DNA from: Cavia porcellus
Lineage: Eukaryota; Chordata; Mammalia; Rodentia; Caviidae
Assembly: GCF_034190915.1 (NCBI RefSeq)
Contig: NW_026947484.1
Location: forward strand, 213,478,657 to 213,542,656
Direction: 5' to 3'
Length of the DNA: 64,000 bases
Position 1 is the first letter of the stretch. Each line of letters starts with the position of its first letter. A program made the translations under genes and the position numbers. The notes beneath the pieces were generated by a model. It did not search any database. It saw nothing but the letters and a program-made list of their open reading frames with translations, and was not told the origin of the DNA. Below, one piece after another: positions 12,823 to 25,300 of the stretch.

Positions 12823-14169
12823 AATTTTTCCTTGTTGTAGATCAAGAAAAGAGAAAAGACTATCCATACCAAAATTGTAGTAATGTCATAATTATATGAC
12901 ACAGAACAATGTTTAAATGGAAAACACTTAGCTTGGTGAAAGACTTGTCACAGTTTTATTTTACATGTTGCATTGACTACAGAAGATGTCATGATTTGCA
13001 TTTGGGAACTATTTATACTACATCATGTATTTCAATTAAAATTTTCAACTTTTCCCATTTTTTGTCCTTAGATGTTTGTTAGGTAAAGGAAAATATGTGG
13101 TCTTTTAAATTGTGGTAATACAAAAACCAAACTGGGGAAACTCAAGTTGTATTTCTTATGGTAAAAAGTACAGTAATATATATAGACAGGTTACTCTTGC
13201 TATCCAGCTTCTCTGGACTTATAGTTTCTTATCCATGACTTGACTAGGATAATATGATCCCTATACACCTTTCTAGCCCTCAAAATTCAAGATCCTAAAA
13301 AAGAAGACCCTTGGACAGCAATCTTTTGCAAAAAGGAAGCAATAGTCATAAAAATTTCTCTTTTCCATTTTTTAAAAATGCAATTGTATAAAGTGAAATT
13401 TGAAATCTTATAAAAAAACAAATATAACTACCCAGAAGGAGAAAGAGGGAGAAAACAAGAAAACCCAACTTAAGTTGGAGAGACATGCTACTTTTCATCT
13501 TACTCTGCTGTGCGTGTACTTACCTCCTCCTCCTATTTACTAGTATTCACTGTTTCCACTGTGATTGGACCAATCAGTAATGGAAATGACCCAAAGCAGT
13601 CAAGTCTTCTTCAAGAAAAAAGTGTGTCTGTCACTCATAGCTGAGCTGGTTTGGTGGCAAATTATAATTATTTTCACTGTGTCAAAATGATGCAATTGAT
13701 CTTTCTTGGTGACAAGAATAGAAAAATTGGAGGAAAAGAAATAGGAGAAAGCAAATTGTAGTTTTATAATAGAAAAGACTAGTGCCCTGTCAAAGCAAGT
13801 TGCCAGGAACTGTAGTTTTTTCAGAGATCACTTTTTCACTTGTGATCACACACTGTTAGCTCTTACATAAGGTTTGCAGTAAGAACAGTATGACACGTAA
13901 TTTTAAAAGTATATCTGTTTTCTCAGAACAGTTTTAATCTTGGTAACCTTTATGAATGAATAGAAAATATTGTCTTATAAACAAAAAGTGTTTGTTATTA
14001 AAAACTTTGCCTTAAAATATAAAGTAAGTAAAATCAGTATGTTTTCTTTGCAACCCAAGCAAGAGAGCACAGTTTGCAGTGCTAGATCAAATGATACTAC
14101 TTTACTTAGGAGAAACAGAAACAAAGTAAAGAAAGCCCCTTTACTTTAGAGGGGCATCGTGTTTGAAAG

Positions 14170-14325
14170 CTTGGGTTCAAGAGGTGAATCATTTGACCTC
14201 AGCTATTCTCTAGTACTGTGTCCATGGGCAGGTTATTTAACAGTGTCTTAGTTTCCTCTTTTGGAAAGTGGAGGTAATAGCATTTAATGTCCGACAGGGT
14301 TACGAGAGTGAATTGCCAGTATTAT
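14170..14325 (-). repeat. MIR SINE, antisense
   Basis: Shows the MIR reverse pattern: 'GGTTCAAGAGGTGAATC', 'GGGCAGGTTATTTAACAGTG', 'TTAGTTTCCTCTTTTGGAAA', 'GGTAATAGCATT'. Diverged but ordered as in the family. Confidence 0.8.
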
Positions 14326-14567
14326 AAAATTTCCATATATCTATAACTAGCACCAATATAAATGTTTTCTGATACTATTACTAAAAATGGGCTATTTTTC
14401 TAGGAACTTTGAAGAACTTTGATGACTATATAGATTCCCTATAACACTTTGTATTTTGTCCACTCATGTGAAAGACAACTGAGCAAAATTAAGGATACTT
14501 ACCTGTATGTGATAGACCCTGTGATAGACATTGACCAAAAGAGTAAATGTCATTAAAGATTAAATAC

Positions 14568-14695
14568 CCTGGATCAGGGATATAGCTCAATGGTACAGGG
14601 CCTGTGTGGCAAGTGCAAAGTCTTGAGTTTAGTTGCCAGTATACACACACACACGCACACGCACATGCACATGTGTGTGTGCATGCACACACACA
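14568..14695 (+). mobile_element. ID-like SINE with CA/GT-rich tail
   Basis: 'GGGATATAGCTCAATGGTAC' is the tRNA-like A-box region; 'TTGAGTTTAGTTGCCAGTA' is a mutated B-box region. The A-rich tail has become a mixed CA/GCA/TG repeat at 14641-14695. Confidence 0.8.
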
Positions 14696-15482
14696 AGATT
14701 AAGCGCCTTGTTCAATGAAAATTATTGGATGTAAATAATTTTGGAAGCAGTCCTCCTGATAAGACAGTAAGTAGTTATCACTTCTTCCCTTTTGCAGGTA
14801 AACTTCAGAATTATTCAATAGTACCTGCAAAAGAGTTGTACTAAAATCTCTGTTTTATTTTGTTGCTTGCGGAAGACATGTTAATGCTTGCTGTCCTTGA
14901 GATTGGATCCTCTACATGCCACACCTTTCTTCCCTTCACGGTTTTAGTGTTTATTATGTTCCTTCCATCTGCATGCTAGACTGTCCTTTAAATGCTTCGC
15001 TATAGATCTCTCCTGAAGCCCAACCTCTGTATGTACCTGCCAGCTGATCTTACAGTATGGAACTGTAATGAGCTTCTAAATTACTCTCCGAATTAACATA
15101 TCTAGAGCAGGATTCCCCAGCTTCCTTCACTCCCCACTCTCAGTTTAAAACCAGTAATTACTTTGTCTCCATCATTCACCCAGTTAGTAAACTACAAGAC
15201 TCATTAAACACTCTTTGTTATTTAAAACCCCAGACTAAACTCAGATCTTCTTGGAATCCACTTATAGCTCCTCGCCATGTAGTCTTCTTCAACCAGACTG
15301 CTTGCTTATCAAGATATTAGGAGAATCACCTTTACCTTATAAGATAACATATTTACAAGAATGGCATCCTGACACCTTTGCTACATTCTGCTTAAGAGTA
15401 GCATCATAGGTCTTGCTTGGGGAGAAGGGATTATCCAAGGAGTGAGCACCATGAGGTGGGTATCACTGATGATCACCCCAGG

Positions 15483-15563
15483 CAGTGGATGGTGAACCTT
15501 TTAGAGCCTTCAGTGATAATAAACAGCTCACTGCACAGGAGTGCCATAGGTTCGCCACCACTG
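15483..15563. mobile_element. Short hAT-type MITE (nonautonomous DNA transposon)
   Basis: The 81-bp sequence starts CAGTGGATGGTGAACCTTTT and ends CCATAGGTTCGCCACCACTG. The right end read in reverse (CAGTGGTGGCGAACCTATGG) matches the left end except for a 1-base indel and one T/C change over the first 17 bases. CAGTGG termini are typical of hAT elements. The flanks CCCCAGG (left) and CCACAGG (right) could be a decayed target duplication. The interior is too short to encode anything. Confidence 0.6.
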
Positions 15564-15654
15564 CCACAGGGTCTGTCTGTCAAATAAGTAATGAGGGAGT
15601 GTCGCTGTCCTTGAGTAAGGATGATCTGGGTCACTGTGACATCTTTTCCTTTGT

Positions 15655-15722
15655 CATGCTGGGGATTGAACTTGCACGTAAACTAGGTGAGTGCTCTTCC
15701 ACTCAACTACATCCTCAGGCTC
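15655..15722 (-). mobile_element. ID-like SINE, antisense, truncated
   Basis: 'TGCTGGGGATTGAACTTGCA' followed by 'CTCTTCCACTCAACTACATC' is a reversed B-box and A-box order. The poly(A) part is lost. Confidence 0.65.
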
Positions 15723-18484
15723 AACTGTGAATGTGAAGGTAAAGCTACTTTTTTCCATTGGAATGAAGGAATTGGAATGCCTCTGAAATTTTCCATTCAG
15801 AACAGTAGATATTTATTACAAACCGTTTGTAAACCAGGCACTAATGTTTCAAAAATAAAAAAGAAAATAAATCTTATTAGAAAGTTATGAAAGGTAGGCA
15901 CCTAAGGATTTCCTTTTCCTCTCATTTCTTAATATCAGGAAAAAAGCTTCAAACCAAGATGAGGAAGTTGCTAATTCACTTTAAAACACAAAGTTATTTG
16001 AAACTGCCAGTTCTAAACTAAACTGTATTATAGTAGAATAGAATATTCCTGTGATGGTGTGGAGAATTAATAAAAGAATTATTTGACATCTGATCTATTT
16101 ACATAGCTGATCCTTTAAGGAGATGATTAGTTCTTATGTCCCAGGATTCTTTCTTTGGTAAAGAGAAATTAGTAACATTCACATCCCTCTTCTAAATTCT
16201 AGAAGTCTCCAGTTTTTTAATTTAATTGTATAACTTAGCTCTTGTCATGGTTGTGTTACTCCATAGGTCAAATGATTGTGGTTTTGACTAATCTTATTAT
16301 GATGCATAGAGTTATTTAAGGGAAACAAGTCCTTGTTCTATATTGAACCTTAAAATATTATATTTAAGTACAACATTTTCATGTAAGAAGTGTTTTTCCT
16401 TCAAACTTACTGGTTGTATCTCAAGATACACACCTGTATCTGGCTATGCCCTTTAGCCCTACTGGCAGTGATGCCTGCTTGGATTTTGACCATGTTGCCT
16501 ATGAGATAGTAAAGGTGTGAGCGTCCCATTTCCCTGTGGTTGACCTGTGAGCTGGCAAGTGAAGACTTGTGGTGTTTCTTTGTGTTTTGGCTCGTTTCTT
16601 TTGTCTTTTTATATTGTGTGAAAATATAGTACACAAAATGACAGAAGCTTAAGTTTTATTGAATTCCCAGGAAAAAAACCTAAGTGTTTCTAAATAAAAG
16701 CATCCAAAATTATGCTGACTAGGGTGTGAACTAACAGGAACTCTTTTTTTGAGAAATTATTTATATGAGGATTTAACAGCTTGAAGTGAGCAGAAAGGCC
16801 TGTGGCTATGGTTAATTTTAAAAGATTATATTAGGGCATCTGAGATTTTATTTTAAAATTTCACCTCCTGAGTTTGCTGTTGACTAGACCTGCTAGAAGT
16901 ATTTTTCTGTAATATGAATTTGGGTTGTGCTATTGTAATATTTCTTAGTAATTCCATATTGTGTCACCAGAATCTCCTTTTATTTTTGGATAACTCTTCT
17001 TCTTAAACTAAATCCCCAACTTAAGCAAGAAGAATCTAAAAACTGAACTGCTAGAAATTTGCCTTTGGTTTTCTTTGCATGTACAAAGAAGCATGAGAGT
17101 ACAAAGAGAATCTAAGTGGCTATCACACACACACACAAGGATTCTCAATCAAACCAGAACTCAGAGGATGCAAATTAAACCAACATTAGGATTGAGCACC
17201 TATTATATCGTGATATAGCAGTGAGCAAAATGTAGGTAATTATACTAGTACATAGTGTACTAATATACACCAGATGATGATACATGAATGACAGTAAAAC
17301 AGGAAGTGAAGATGAGTGGTATGAGGGGCCGAGTTTTGAAGTCCATTTTTCACTGTTATTGTGCAGGGTCCAGGACTACACAGAGCCATGTACCATGTCC
17401 ATACCTACTACAAGAGGACCTTGACTCTCTTGCCATTGTCTATAAGGCAGGGACACACACATAAAGGGGAGCCTTGACTTTCTGTGTTAAAACTATGACC
17501 CTGTGGACATACAGTGACATGTATTTCCACTTGAGGCATGGATCAGCCTCAAGTCTAATTGTGTTACCTGTAATGATAATGGATGTGCTAGAAACCAGTT
17601 CATACTAACTGCATACCTGCAAGGAAATCTGAAAAGAAATGTATTTTTAGAACTTATATTGGAAATGTTAATGCAGAGCGTTAATTCTACATTTTACAAA
17701 AGAAACTCTTTTTAAAACTTGGTATTAATTTCTCCTTTTATGTCTCTGCCCCCTCAAATAAACATTTTAAACATTGGGCTGTCAAAACTTTCTATACACA
17801 AGGAAGACACGCCCCTGCCACACACCTATAGTTTCAGATCAGATTTTTCTGCACACGGTTTATTAGAAGGAAAAACTCTCTCTTGTGGCTAAATCTTTAC
17901 ACCCTCAGTTTTTCTGACTAAGCCATAAATCTCTAAAAATAGACATTTACAGTGGAAAGTCAACTTCTTTATGTTATGTCAAGTTAAAAATGTGTTACTA
18001 ATTGTTGTTCATTGGTTTGTGCCTATGTCATGGGCCGGGATTATGTTTTATCCAGTGACCACACATGGGGCAAATAGATGCGGCCCACTTCAGATATGTG
18101 AATATTTTCCTTGCTGGTGGTAAATTAGTACACAGATTGGTTTGGAAAAATATATGGGCATGGCATACATTTAGTATTTGAGGACCTTTACTTCTCCAGG
18201 TTTGCCCCTGTCTTTCCTCCACCATACAGACTTGTATCCACTAGGGGACACAAGAGCACCTACTGGAAAACAGAACGAAAAACTGAGTAGATTAAAATTT
18301 AAACACTAGATTGTTATAACATGAAAATACTCATTTTTAATTTTTATGATTCCTAAAGAATTACACATTTTGTTTCAATTTTAAGTGGGAAATTTTTTAA
18401 GCACGATCAATCTCTTGTAATTAAGGAGTGAAAACAAACTAGCTACTAACTCCATCCTTGTACCATCTAACTGCATGCATTTTT

Positions 18485-20104
18485 TCACTAATATATTCTT
18501 TTTTTATTTTTTTAAACTTTATTTTAAAAAGCAAAACAGAAAAAAAGGTTAGAAATGGTAAACATATAAATGTGTGTATTTTTATGTATGCTAGATAGAT
18601 AACTATACTGCATGCTTTTTTAAAAACCGAATTGTTATGTGGTCCACTGAAGCTATGCTGAGAATGATTCTGTCTTTGAAAAACTTACTTTATGTAGAAA
18701 AGAATTACCTTTTAGAGTCTGAATGTGAGACATCAGGGGAGTATATCACTTTTCAGGTTCCAGTGGACAAAACTCACAATTATTCTGTATTTTATACCCC
18801 AACCACTTGCTCAAAAGCTATAAAACACGAGAGAAGTAGTTAAGGGCTTTGCCATTCTCTTCTAAAATACTTATCTGATTGAACAGTTTAGAAACTTAAG
18901 TTGGATTTTTATTTAATTACAGTTATTTTTAGATGTAGTCTACAAACAAAAATGCACTGATTTTAAGTGATAAAGTCCTTATTAATCATCTTTGCCTTTT
19001 AATTAGAGCATTTATTTCACTAACATTTAATATAAGTGTTAATATTGTTGACTGAAAAGTACAGTTCCATTGTTTGCTTTCTATTTGTCTCATCTACATT
19101 TTGGGTCTCTGTTCTTCCTTTTCTGACCTATTATGGGCAGAAAATCAAATTGTTTTTAGTTTTATAATTTAGTTTTAGCAACTCTTCAGCTCTACTTCTT
19201 TGTATTTTTTTCTTAGTTATTCTAGTGATTGTAACATATATTCTTACCTTTTCACAGTCACAATGATTACTAAAACACCTTACCACTCTCCCTTGTGCTA
19301 TTGTTTCCATGTAGAACTATAAATACACAAATATATAATGCCAAAATATCATATTATAATTTTAGCTTCAGATGCTGATGTGTGTTTTAAATAATATTAG
19401 AATATACACACCCAACTTTATATTTATCCATTTATTTCCCATCTGGTGTCAATTTTCTTGAGTCTGAAAAATTCTCTTAACATTTTTTTATAGTGCAAGT
19501 CTGCTGGCAATGAGTCCTCATTTGTCTAAAAATTCCTTTAGGATTCCTCCATCTTTTGTTACAGTTTGTGTCTAGATGTCCCCCCAAAGCCTCATGCAGT
19601 CATGAGGGCAGGTTTCTAGAGTTTGTGAATGATTCATGGTCCAGTTCTGGAATTATAGGTGTGCGTGCTCCATTCAAATGGATGTGGCCTACATACCGTG
19701 TGAGGGACAGAGTCTTCTCTCTGTGCTCCTCCCTTTTCATTCTTGTCACTTTTGCTGTTTTCCGCATCCATGATCTGTTGCCCTCTGCCACATGCCACTG
19801 CTTTGTACCCAGCTGATTATGGACTGAAACCTCCACAAATTCTCAGTTAAATAAACCTTTCATTCCTACATTTTGGGTGTCAGGTATTTTGTCCCAGCAA
19901 TTCGAGAAAAGTAACCAAAACATCATTGAAAGATAGAATTTGAAGGTGACAGGTTTTTTTTTTTAAATTCAGCACTTTAGAGATGCTGTTTCATTGTCTC
20001 ATGGCCTCTGTTGTTTCTCATAAAGACTTAGTCATTATTTCTTTTGTTGTTACTCCATGTACTATACGATGTGTTCTTTCTTTCTGAAGGTTACCACAGT
20101 TTTC
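18485..20104 (-). mobile_element. Old L1/HAL1 remnant, antisense, split by a MaLR LTR
   Basis: 18495-18570 repeats the HAL1-like 3' end block (TTTATTTTAAAAAGCAAAAC). Around 19450-19556 and 19923-20104 the sequence 'TCTTAACATTTTTTTATAGT', 'GCAAGTCTGCTGGCAATGAG', 'TTGAAAGATAGAATTTG', 'TCAGCACTTTAGAGATGCTG' follows the order seen in old mammalian L1/HAL1 ORF1-region copies read in reverse. The reading frame is gone. That all parts are one insertion is inference. Confidence 0.5.
19557..19922 (+). mobile_element. MaLR solo LTR
   Basis: Starts TGTTACAG and ends with 'GTAACCAAAACA', with 'AAATAAACCTTTCATTCC' before 'GTCAGGTATTTTGTCCCAGC'. Flanking pentamers TCTTT and TCATT are compatible with a 5-bp target duplication with one change. 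The surrounding L1-type sequence resumes after it. The same family lies in reverse at 24304-24711. Confidence 0.75.
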
Positions 20105-20108
20105 TCTC

Positions 20109-20221
20109 TTTTTTTTTTTTAATTTTTTGTCTTTTTCTTTTTTATTGGTACCAGGGATCGAACTCATGACCGCCTGCTTGCAAGGCAGGTGCTTATACCG
20201 CTGAGCTAAATCCCCAGCCCC
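20109..20221 (-). mobile_element. ID-like SINE (GGTACC type), antisense
   Basis: T-rich tail, 'GGTACCAGGGATCGAACTCA', 'TTGCAAGGCAGGTGCTTATA', 'CTGAGCTAAATCCCCAGCCC'. Well preserved: both tRNA boxes are recognisable in reverse. Confidence 0.93.
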
Positions 20222-20863
20222 ACTGATTGATTTCTTGATGATAGCTATTCTTTCTGGAATGAGATTGTTTTAATTTGCATTTCTTAAATGACCAGTGATG
20301 ATGAATATTTTTTCATATATTTATTTGCCATTTGTACCTCTTTATCTTTCAAGTGTCTATTCATTTCAGATGCCCATTTTTGGATTGGGTCTTTAAATTT
20401 AAGGACTCTGATGTTTTGTGTTCTTTATATAGTGTAGGTATTATTCCTTTGTCTGAAAAATAGCTGGTAATTTTTTTCTCATTCCATTGAATTTTTTTCT
20501 TCACTCTATGGGTTTCTTTTCTATGCAAAAGCTTTTTAATGTGATGTGTCCCCAGTTGTTGATTCCTTGTAATATTTCCTATATTATCAGAGTTTTATTC
20601 ATAAAGTCTTTGGCTGCTCTTATGTCTTCAAGAGTTTTACCTATTGAGATCTTTCATACATTTTGAATTTAGTTTACCATATATCAAGAGAACAAGGATC
20701 TATGTTTAATTAATTTTCAACTGTAAAAAGCCAGTTGTCCCAACACAATTTATTAAAGAGGATATCTTTCTTACCATGGAGGTATTTGGCCTCTTTGTCA
20801 AAGATAAGGTAACTGAGTATATTTGAAGTTTTTTCTGTATCTTCTATTCCACCGATCCTCAAA

Positions 20864-20865
<2 letters not shown>

Positions 20866-20896
<31 letters not shown>
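20866..20896 (+). repeat. (T)31 homopolymer inside L1 ORF2 remnant
   Basis: Thirty-one consecutive T lie where the related L1 at about 37840 has a run of only five A (opposite strand). Confidence 0.95.
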
Positions 20897-20898
<2 letters not shown>

Positions 20899-21103
20899 CA
20901 GTACCATCTGTATTTGTCGTAGTAGCTTTCTAGTATAATTTCAAATCACAGATTGTGGTGCCTCTTGTCTTGCCTTTTTGTCTAGAATTGCTTTTGCTAT
21001 TCTAGGTCTTTTCTGGTTCCAAATGAACTTTTGGATTATTTCTGTAGTTCTTTGAGGTGTAATATTGACATTTTGACCAGAATTGCATTAAATCTGTATA
21101 ACA

Positions 21104-21273
21104 GTTTTTTTTTTTTTTTAATGTTTGTCTTTTTGAGGCAATGTTTCTCTATGCAGTTCAGGCTGACTTTGAACTTACTTTGTAACCAAGGCTGGCCTCA
21201 AATTCACAGTGATCCTCCTGCTTCAGCCTCCCAAGTGTAGGGGTTACAGATGTTTGCCACCACCTCTGGGCAC
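21104..21273 (-). mobile_element. B1 SINE, antisense, inside L1
   Basis: A T15 tract, then 'GCCTCCCAAGTGTAGGGGTT' and 'TGCCACCACCTCTGGGCA', the reverse complement of the 7SL-derived B1 5' end. The hexamer ATAACA flanks it at 21098-21103 and 21274-21279, and the L1 sequence resumes directly. Confidence 0.9.
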
Positions 21274-24200
21274 ATAACAATTTTGATACTAAGGCCATTT
21301 TCACTATAGGTCCTGTCTATCTAAGAACAGAGGACATCTTTCCATTTTCTGATATCCTCTTCAATCTCCTTTTTCAGAGTACTATAGTTTTCTAAGTAAA
21401 GGGTTTTTTTTAAACTTCTTTAATTAGGTTGATTGTTAAATATTTCATTTTTCTTGAAGCTATTGTGAAAGGTGTGGTTTCACTAATTTCTCTCTCAATG
21501 AATTTGTTATTTGTGTATAGGAATGCTATTGATTTTTGAGTGTTGACTTTGTGTCCTGGTATACTGTGAATTTGGTTATTAAATCTAGAAAACTTTTGGT
21601 GTAGTTTTTGAGGGTCTTCTATGTAGAGTATCATGTCATCTACAAATAATAATAATTTAACTTCTTTCTTTTGTATCCTTATTGTTTTTATTCCTATCTC
21701 TTACTAATTGTTTTAGTTCATGATTCCAAAATGATAATAAATAGGAGAGCTGATAGTGGACATCCTTGTCTTGTTTCTAATTTTAGAGTAAAGTCTTTGT
21801 TTTTGACCATTTAGTATGCTATAGGCTATTGATTTTTCAAGATGATTTTAATCAGATTAAGATAAAGACCATCTATTCCAATTTTCTATAGGGTTTTTAT
21901 CATAAATGAGTGTTACACTTTGCCAAATCAAAATTGCATCAATTGAAATGATCTTCTGCATCTGTTGAGATGATCATGTTTTTTGTCATTAATGTGGCGT
22001 ATTACATTTATTGATTTGTGTATGTTGAACCATCCCTCTGTCTCTAGAATGAATCTTGACTAGTGTTGGCACATGATCTTTTTGATGATTTGCTGCGTTC
22101 TGTTTGTCAGTATCTTATTGAGGATTTTTGCATCTATGTTCCTTAAGAAGATTGGCCTGTAGTTCTGTTTTATGGTTGTATCATTCTCTAGTTTTGACAT
22201 TAGGGTAACGCTTGCTACCTGAATGAGTTTGGGAGTATTGCTTCCATTTTAATTTCATTAAAGAGTTTGAGGAGTGGTGGAATCAGATCTTCTCTAAAGT
22301 TCTTGTAGAGTTTAGTGAATCTGTCAGGACCTGGGCTTGTCTTTGTTGGTAGTTTTTAATTACTTCCCTTTCATTGACTGATGTTGGGTTCTGTAGAATT
22401 TTTATATCTTTTTATTCAGTTTTGATAGTTCATATGTATCTAGGAATTTGTCCATTTTTATGAGTTTTCCATCTTAATTAAAGTACAGGTTCTCTAAGTA
22501 CGTATTGAGGATCTTCTGCATTTCTGCAGGATCCGTTATGATTCTGCCCTTTTCCTTCCTAATTGCATGAATTTGAGCCTTTTCTTAGGTAAGGTTGCCT
22601 AAGGCTTTATCTATTTTATTTAATTTTTCAAAGAACCAACTCTTTAATTGATTCTTTGTATTGTTTTCTTGATCTCAATTACATTAATTTCTGCTCTGAT
22701 CTTTATAATTTCCTCCTTTGTATGTGCTTTGGGTTTACATTGCCTTTCTTATTCTAGAAGCTTGAGGTTTAACATTAGGTTTATTTAAGCTTTCTCTGTT
22801 TTTCTGATGTGGGAGTTGATAGCTATAAATTTCCCTTATGGGACTGCTTTCATTGGGTTCCATAATTGCTGGTATGTCATATAGTCATAATTGTATAAGT
22901 GGAACCTTTCTAATTTCTTCCTTAATTTCATTTGTGACCCATTGATTGTTCAGAAGGGTGTTACTTAATTTTCATGTATTTATGAAGTTCTTGTGGTCTC
23001 TTTTGCTATTGATTTCCAGTTTTACTGCACTATGATCTAATGTACATGGGATAGTTTTAATTCCTTTGTATTTACTTAAGCATTTTCTGTGAGCTAATGC
23101 ATAGTCTATTTTAAAGAAAGTCCTGCATGCAGCTGAAAAGAATTTTATAGTGTATTCTGTTGTGGAGTGGAACAGCCTGTATCTGTTAAATACCTTTCTT
23201 CAAAGTCTTGGTTCAGCTTTGATATGTCTTTGTTGATTTTTTTTTATCTAGTTGATGTATTTGTGACTGTGGGGTTTTAAGATTACCCATTAAAATTGTA
23301 CTAGAGCTTATCTCATTTTATAAAGCCATTAATTTTTGTTTTACTTGAAGTTGCTGGTATTGTCAAACATGGTTATGACTGCTATTTGTTCCTCTTGGAT
23401 TGTTCCCTTAATAAGTATATAGTGACTTTTTTGTCTCATCTGATCAGTCTTGGCTTGAATTACACTTTGTCTGAAAATAGAATAGCTACCCTATCTTTCT
23501 CTGGGTTCCTGTCCCATAGAAAATTGTTTTCCATCTTTTGACTTTCAGTCTATGAATTTCTTTTTGAATTAAATATGTTTCTTGTATGCAGCATATTGTT
23601 GGATCTTCTTTCTTGATCCATTTTGCTAACCTGTTTCTTTTGACTGGTGAATTGAGACCATTTCTGTGATATTTATAATTGACATATATTGACATATCCT
23701 TATCATATTTTCCTATTGGTTTCCTTTCTTTCTTTTCTGCTTAATTGCTTGCCTTATTTATTCTATTGGGGTTGTTGGAATTGTGTGAATTTATTCTATT
23801 GAGGTTTTTGGAATTGTGTCTTTTTCTAAAATATCCTTCAGAACTTCTTGGAGTATTCATTTGGTGGTCATGATTTTCCTGAGCAGTTCCTAATCATGGA
23901 AGTGTTTTATTTCTCTTTTAACTGTGAAAGATAGTTTGTGGCATGTATCAGTCTGGTTTAGAGATTATTTTCTTTAGGGTGTCAAATACTTCATTCCAAG
24001 CTCTCTTTGACTTAAAGAATTTGTGTTCAGAAACCTGCTATAATTCAGATGGGCTTTTCTTTATAGGTGATTTGCTTCTTTTCGCTAATGACTTTTAATA
24101 TTCTGTTTTTGTGTTGATTTTCTGGAATCTTGACCATTATATGCCTGGTATAGTTTTTTTCTGACCATGGTTCATTGGAGTTCTATGTGCCTCACTTATC

Positions 24201-24303
24201 TGTATGTAAAATTCTTTTTCTATGCTTCAGAAATTTTCTGTGAAATGATTTTTTATGTTCTTGGGCTATCTTCTGATTATTCTGTGATTTTAGTTGATCT
24301 TAT

Positions 24304-24711
24304 TGTCTTAGTTCTTTTTCTCATTGCTGAGACAAACTACCTGACATGCTAAGTTATTGAGAGGTTTATTTGGCTTACAATGTGTAGATGTTTCAGTTCA
24401 TAATTGATTGGCTTTAAGGCAAGGTTGGCATTGTAGACAGACATCAGAGAAGAGACGCAGTTCATAGTAGACAGAAGGTAGCAAAGCAACAGGAAACAAC
24501 CACAGCTCTTTTTATCCCTTATATCTTATTCTGAGTTCTTAGGGTGGGGAGCACTCATGCCCTTAATCCTGGTGTCCTTGATCCTAGCATTGAACCATGA
24601 ATCAATTCCAACGTCACACTCTCTGGTTCCAGTCACCTCTGAAAAAGTACCATCTATGATGTCATGAGGCTTTTATGGGAGGGGATGGGATGGGGGCATC
24701 TAAACATGCCA
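24304..24711 (-). mobile_element. MaLR solo LTR, antisense, inside L1
   Basis: Its + strand start ('CATTGCTGAGACAAACTACC', 'GAGAGGTTTATTTGGCTTAC') is the reverse complement of the 3' end of the LTR at 19557-19922. Its end (GGGGGCATCTAAACATGCCA) is the reverse of the 'TAGATGTCCCCC' start. It interrupts the ORF1 region of the antisense L1. The exact ends are uncertain. Confidence 0.7.
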
Positions 24712-25300
24712 TATGTTATTCTTCTTTGCATTATCTAGGAGCTGTTAGATTGATTTTTCATGGTCCCTTGCTATTTTTAAGTCTTTCATTTCATGATTGC
24801 TAACCACAAACCTGTCTTCTAGATCTGACATTCTGTCCTCACATCAGTTGATTCTGCTGTATATACTTTCGAAAGTAATTTTAATTTCCTGAATATCTGT
24901 GTCAATCTGTTTTATGGAATCTAGTTCATTCCTATGTTGCATTCATAATTTCTATCACTTTCCAAAACTCTGTTTTTTTGTGTGTCTCTATCTGCCCTAG
25001 AATTGCTAACCATGCCCTTCATTATGGTCATCATCTTTTTTTATCTGAGAAATTATTTCTGGTTTGTTCTTTTCTAGAGAAGAGACTCATTTGTGTGCTT
25101 TGTAACTTCTGGTGCTACCATTTCAGAGAGTTTAAGAAAATGGATTGCTTTAATTTCTACACTTCAGTGCCCTCAGGCTTTGCCTGGGGTGAGCTGGCTA
25201 TCCGAAGTTGCCTCTTTTTGTATCATCTCATTTTCTGTCTTTTTAAAATTTGTTTTCTATGTTCACACTTGTACATTGTTCATGTTAAGCAGGTTTAGTA

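Larger units (their letters stand above)
12823..18480. other. Intronic sequence, mostly unique
   Basis: Contains the MIR, two ID SINEs, the MITE and short CA repeats listed separately (including a short CA run near 17125-17140). No coding signal is seen. Most of it is unassigned AT-rich sequence. Confidence 0.55.
20222..25300 (-). mobile_element. Long antisense L1 (ORF2 and ORF1 regions), interrupted twice
   Basis: Read on the minus strand, it parallels the sense L1 at 33085-39215. Shared landmarks include the reverse-transcriptase block at about 21600-21650 (FVDD in place of FADD), 'MILYIEDPQ', and an endonuclease start with 'GLNSPVKRNRLAKWIKKEDP' near 23640. ORF1-region sequence lies at about 23820-25000. 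A B1 (21104-21273) and a MaLR LTR (24304-24711) split it. The extreme 3' end is missing next to the SINE at 20109-20221. Many stops and frameshifts are present. The 5' limit is uncertain and may reach 26860. Confidence 0.85.

Noticed and set aside
14641..14695. CA/TG-rich block as a possible Z-DNA regulatory element
   Set aside because: It is best explained as the degenerate tail of the ID SINE immediately before it.
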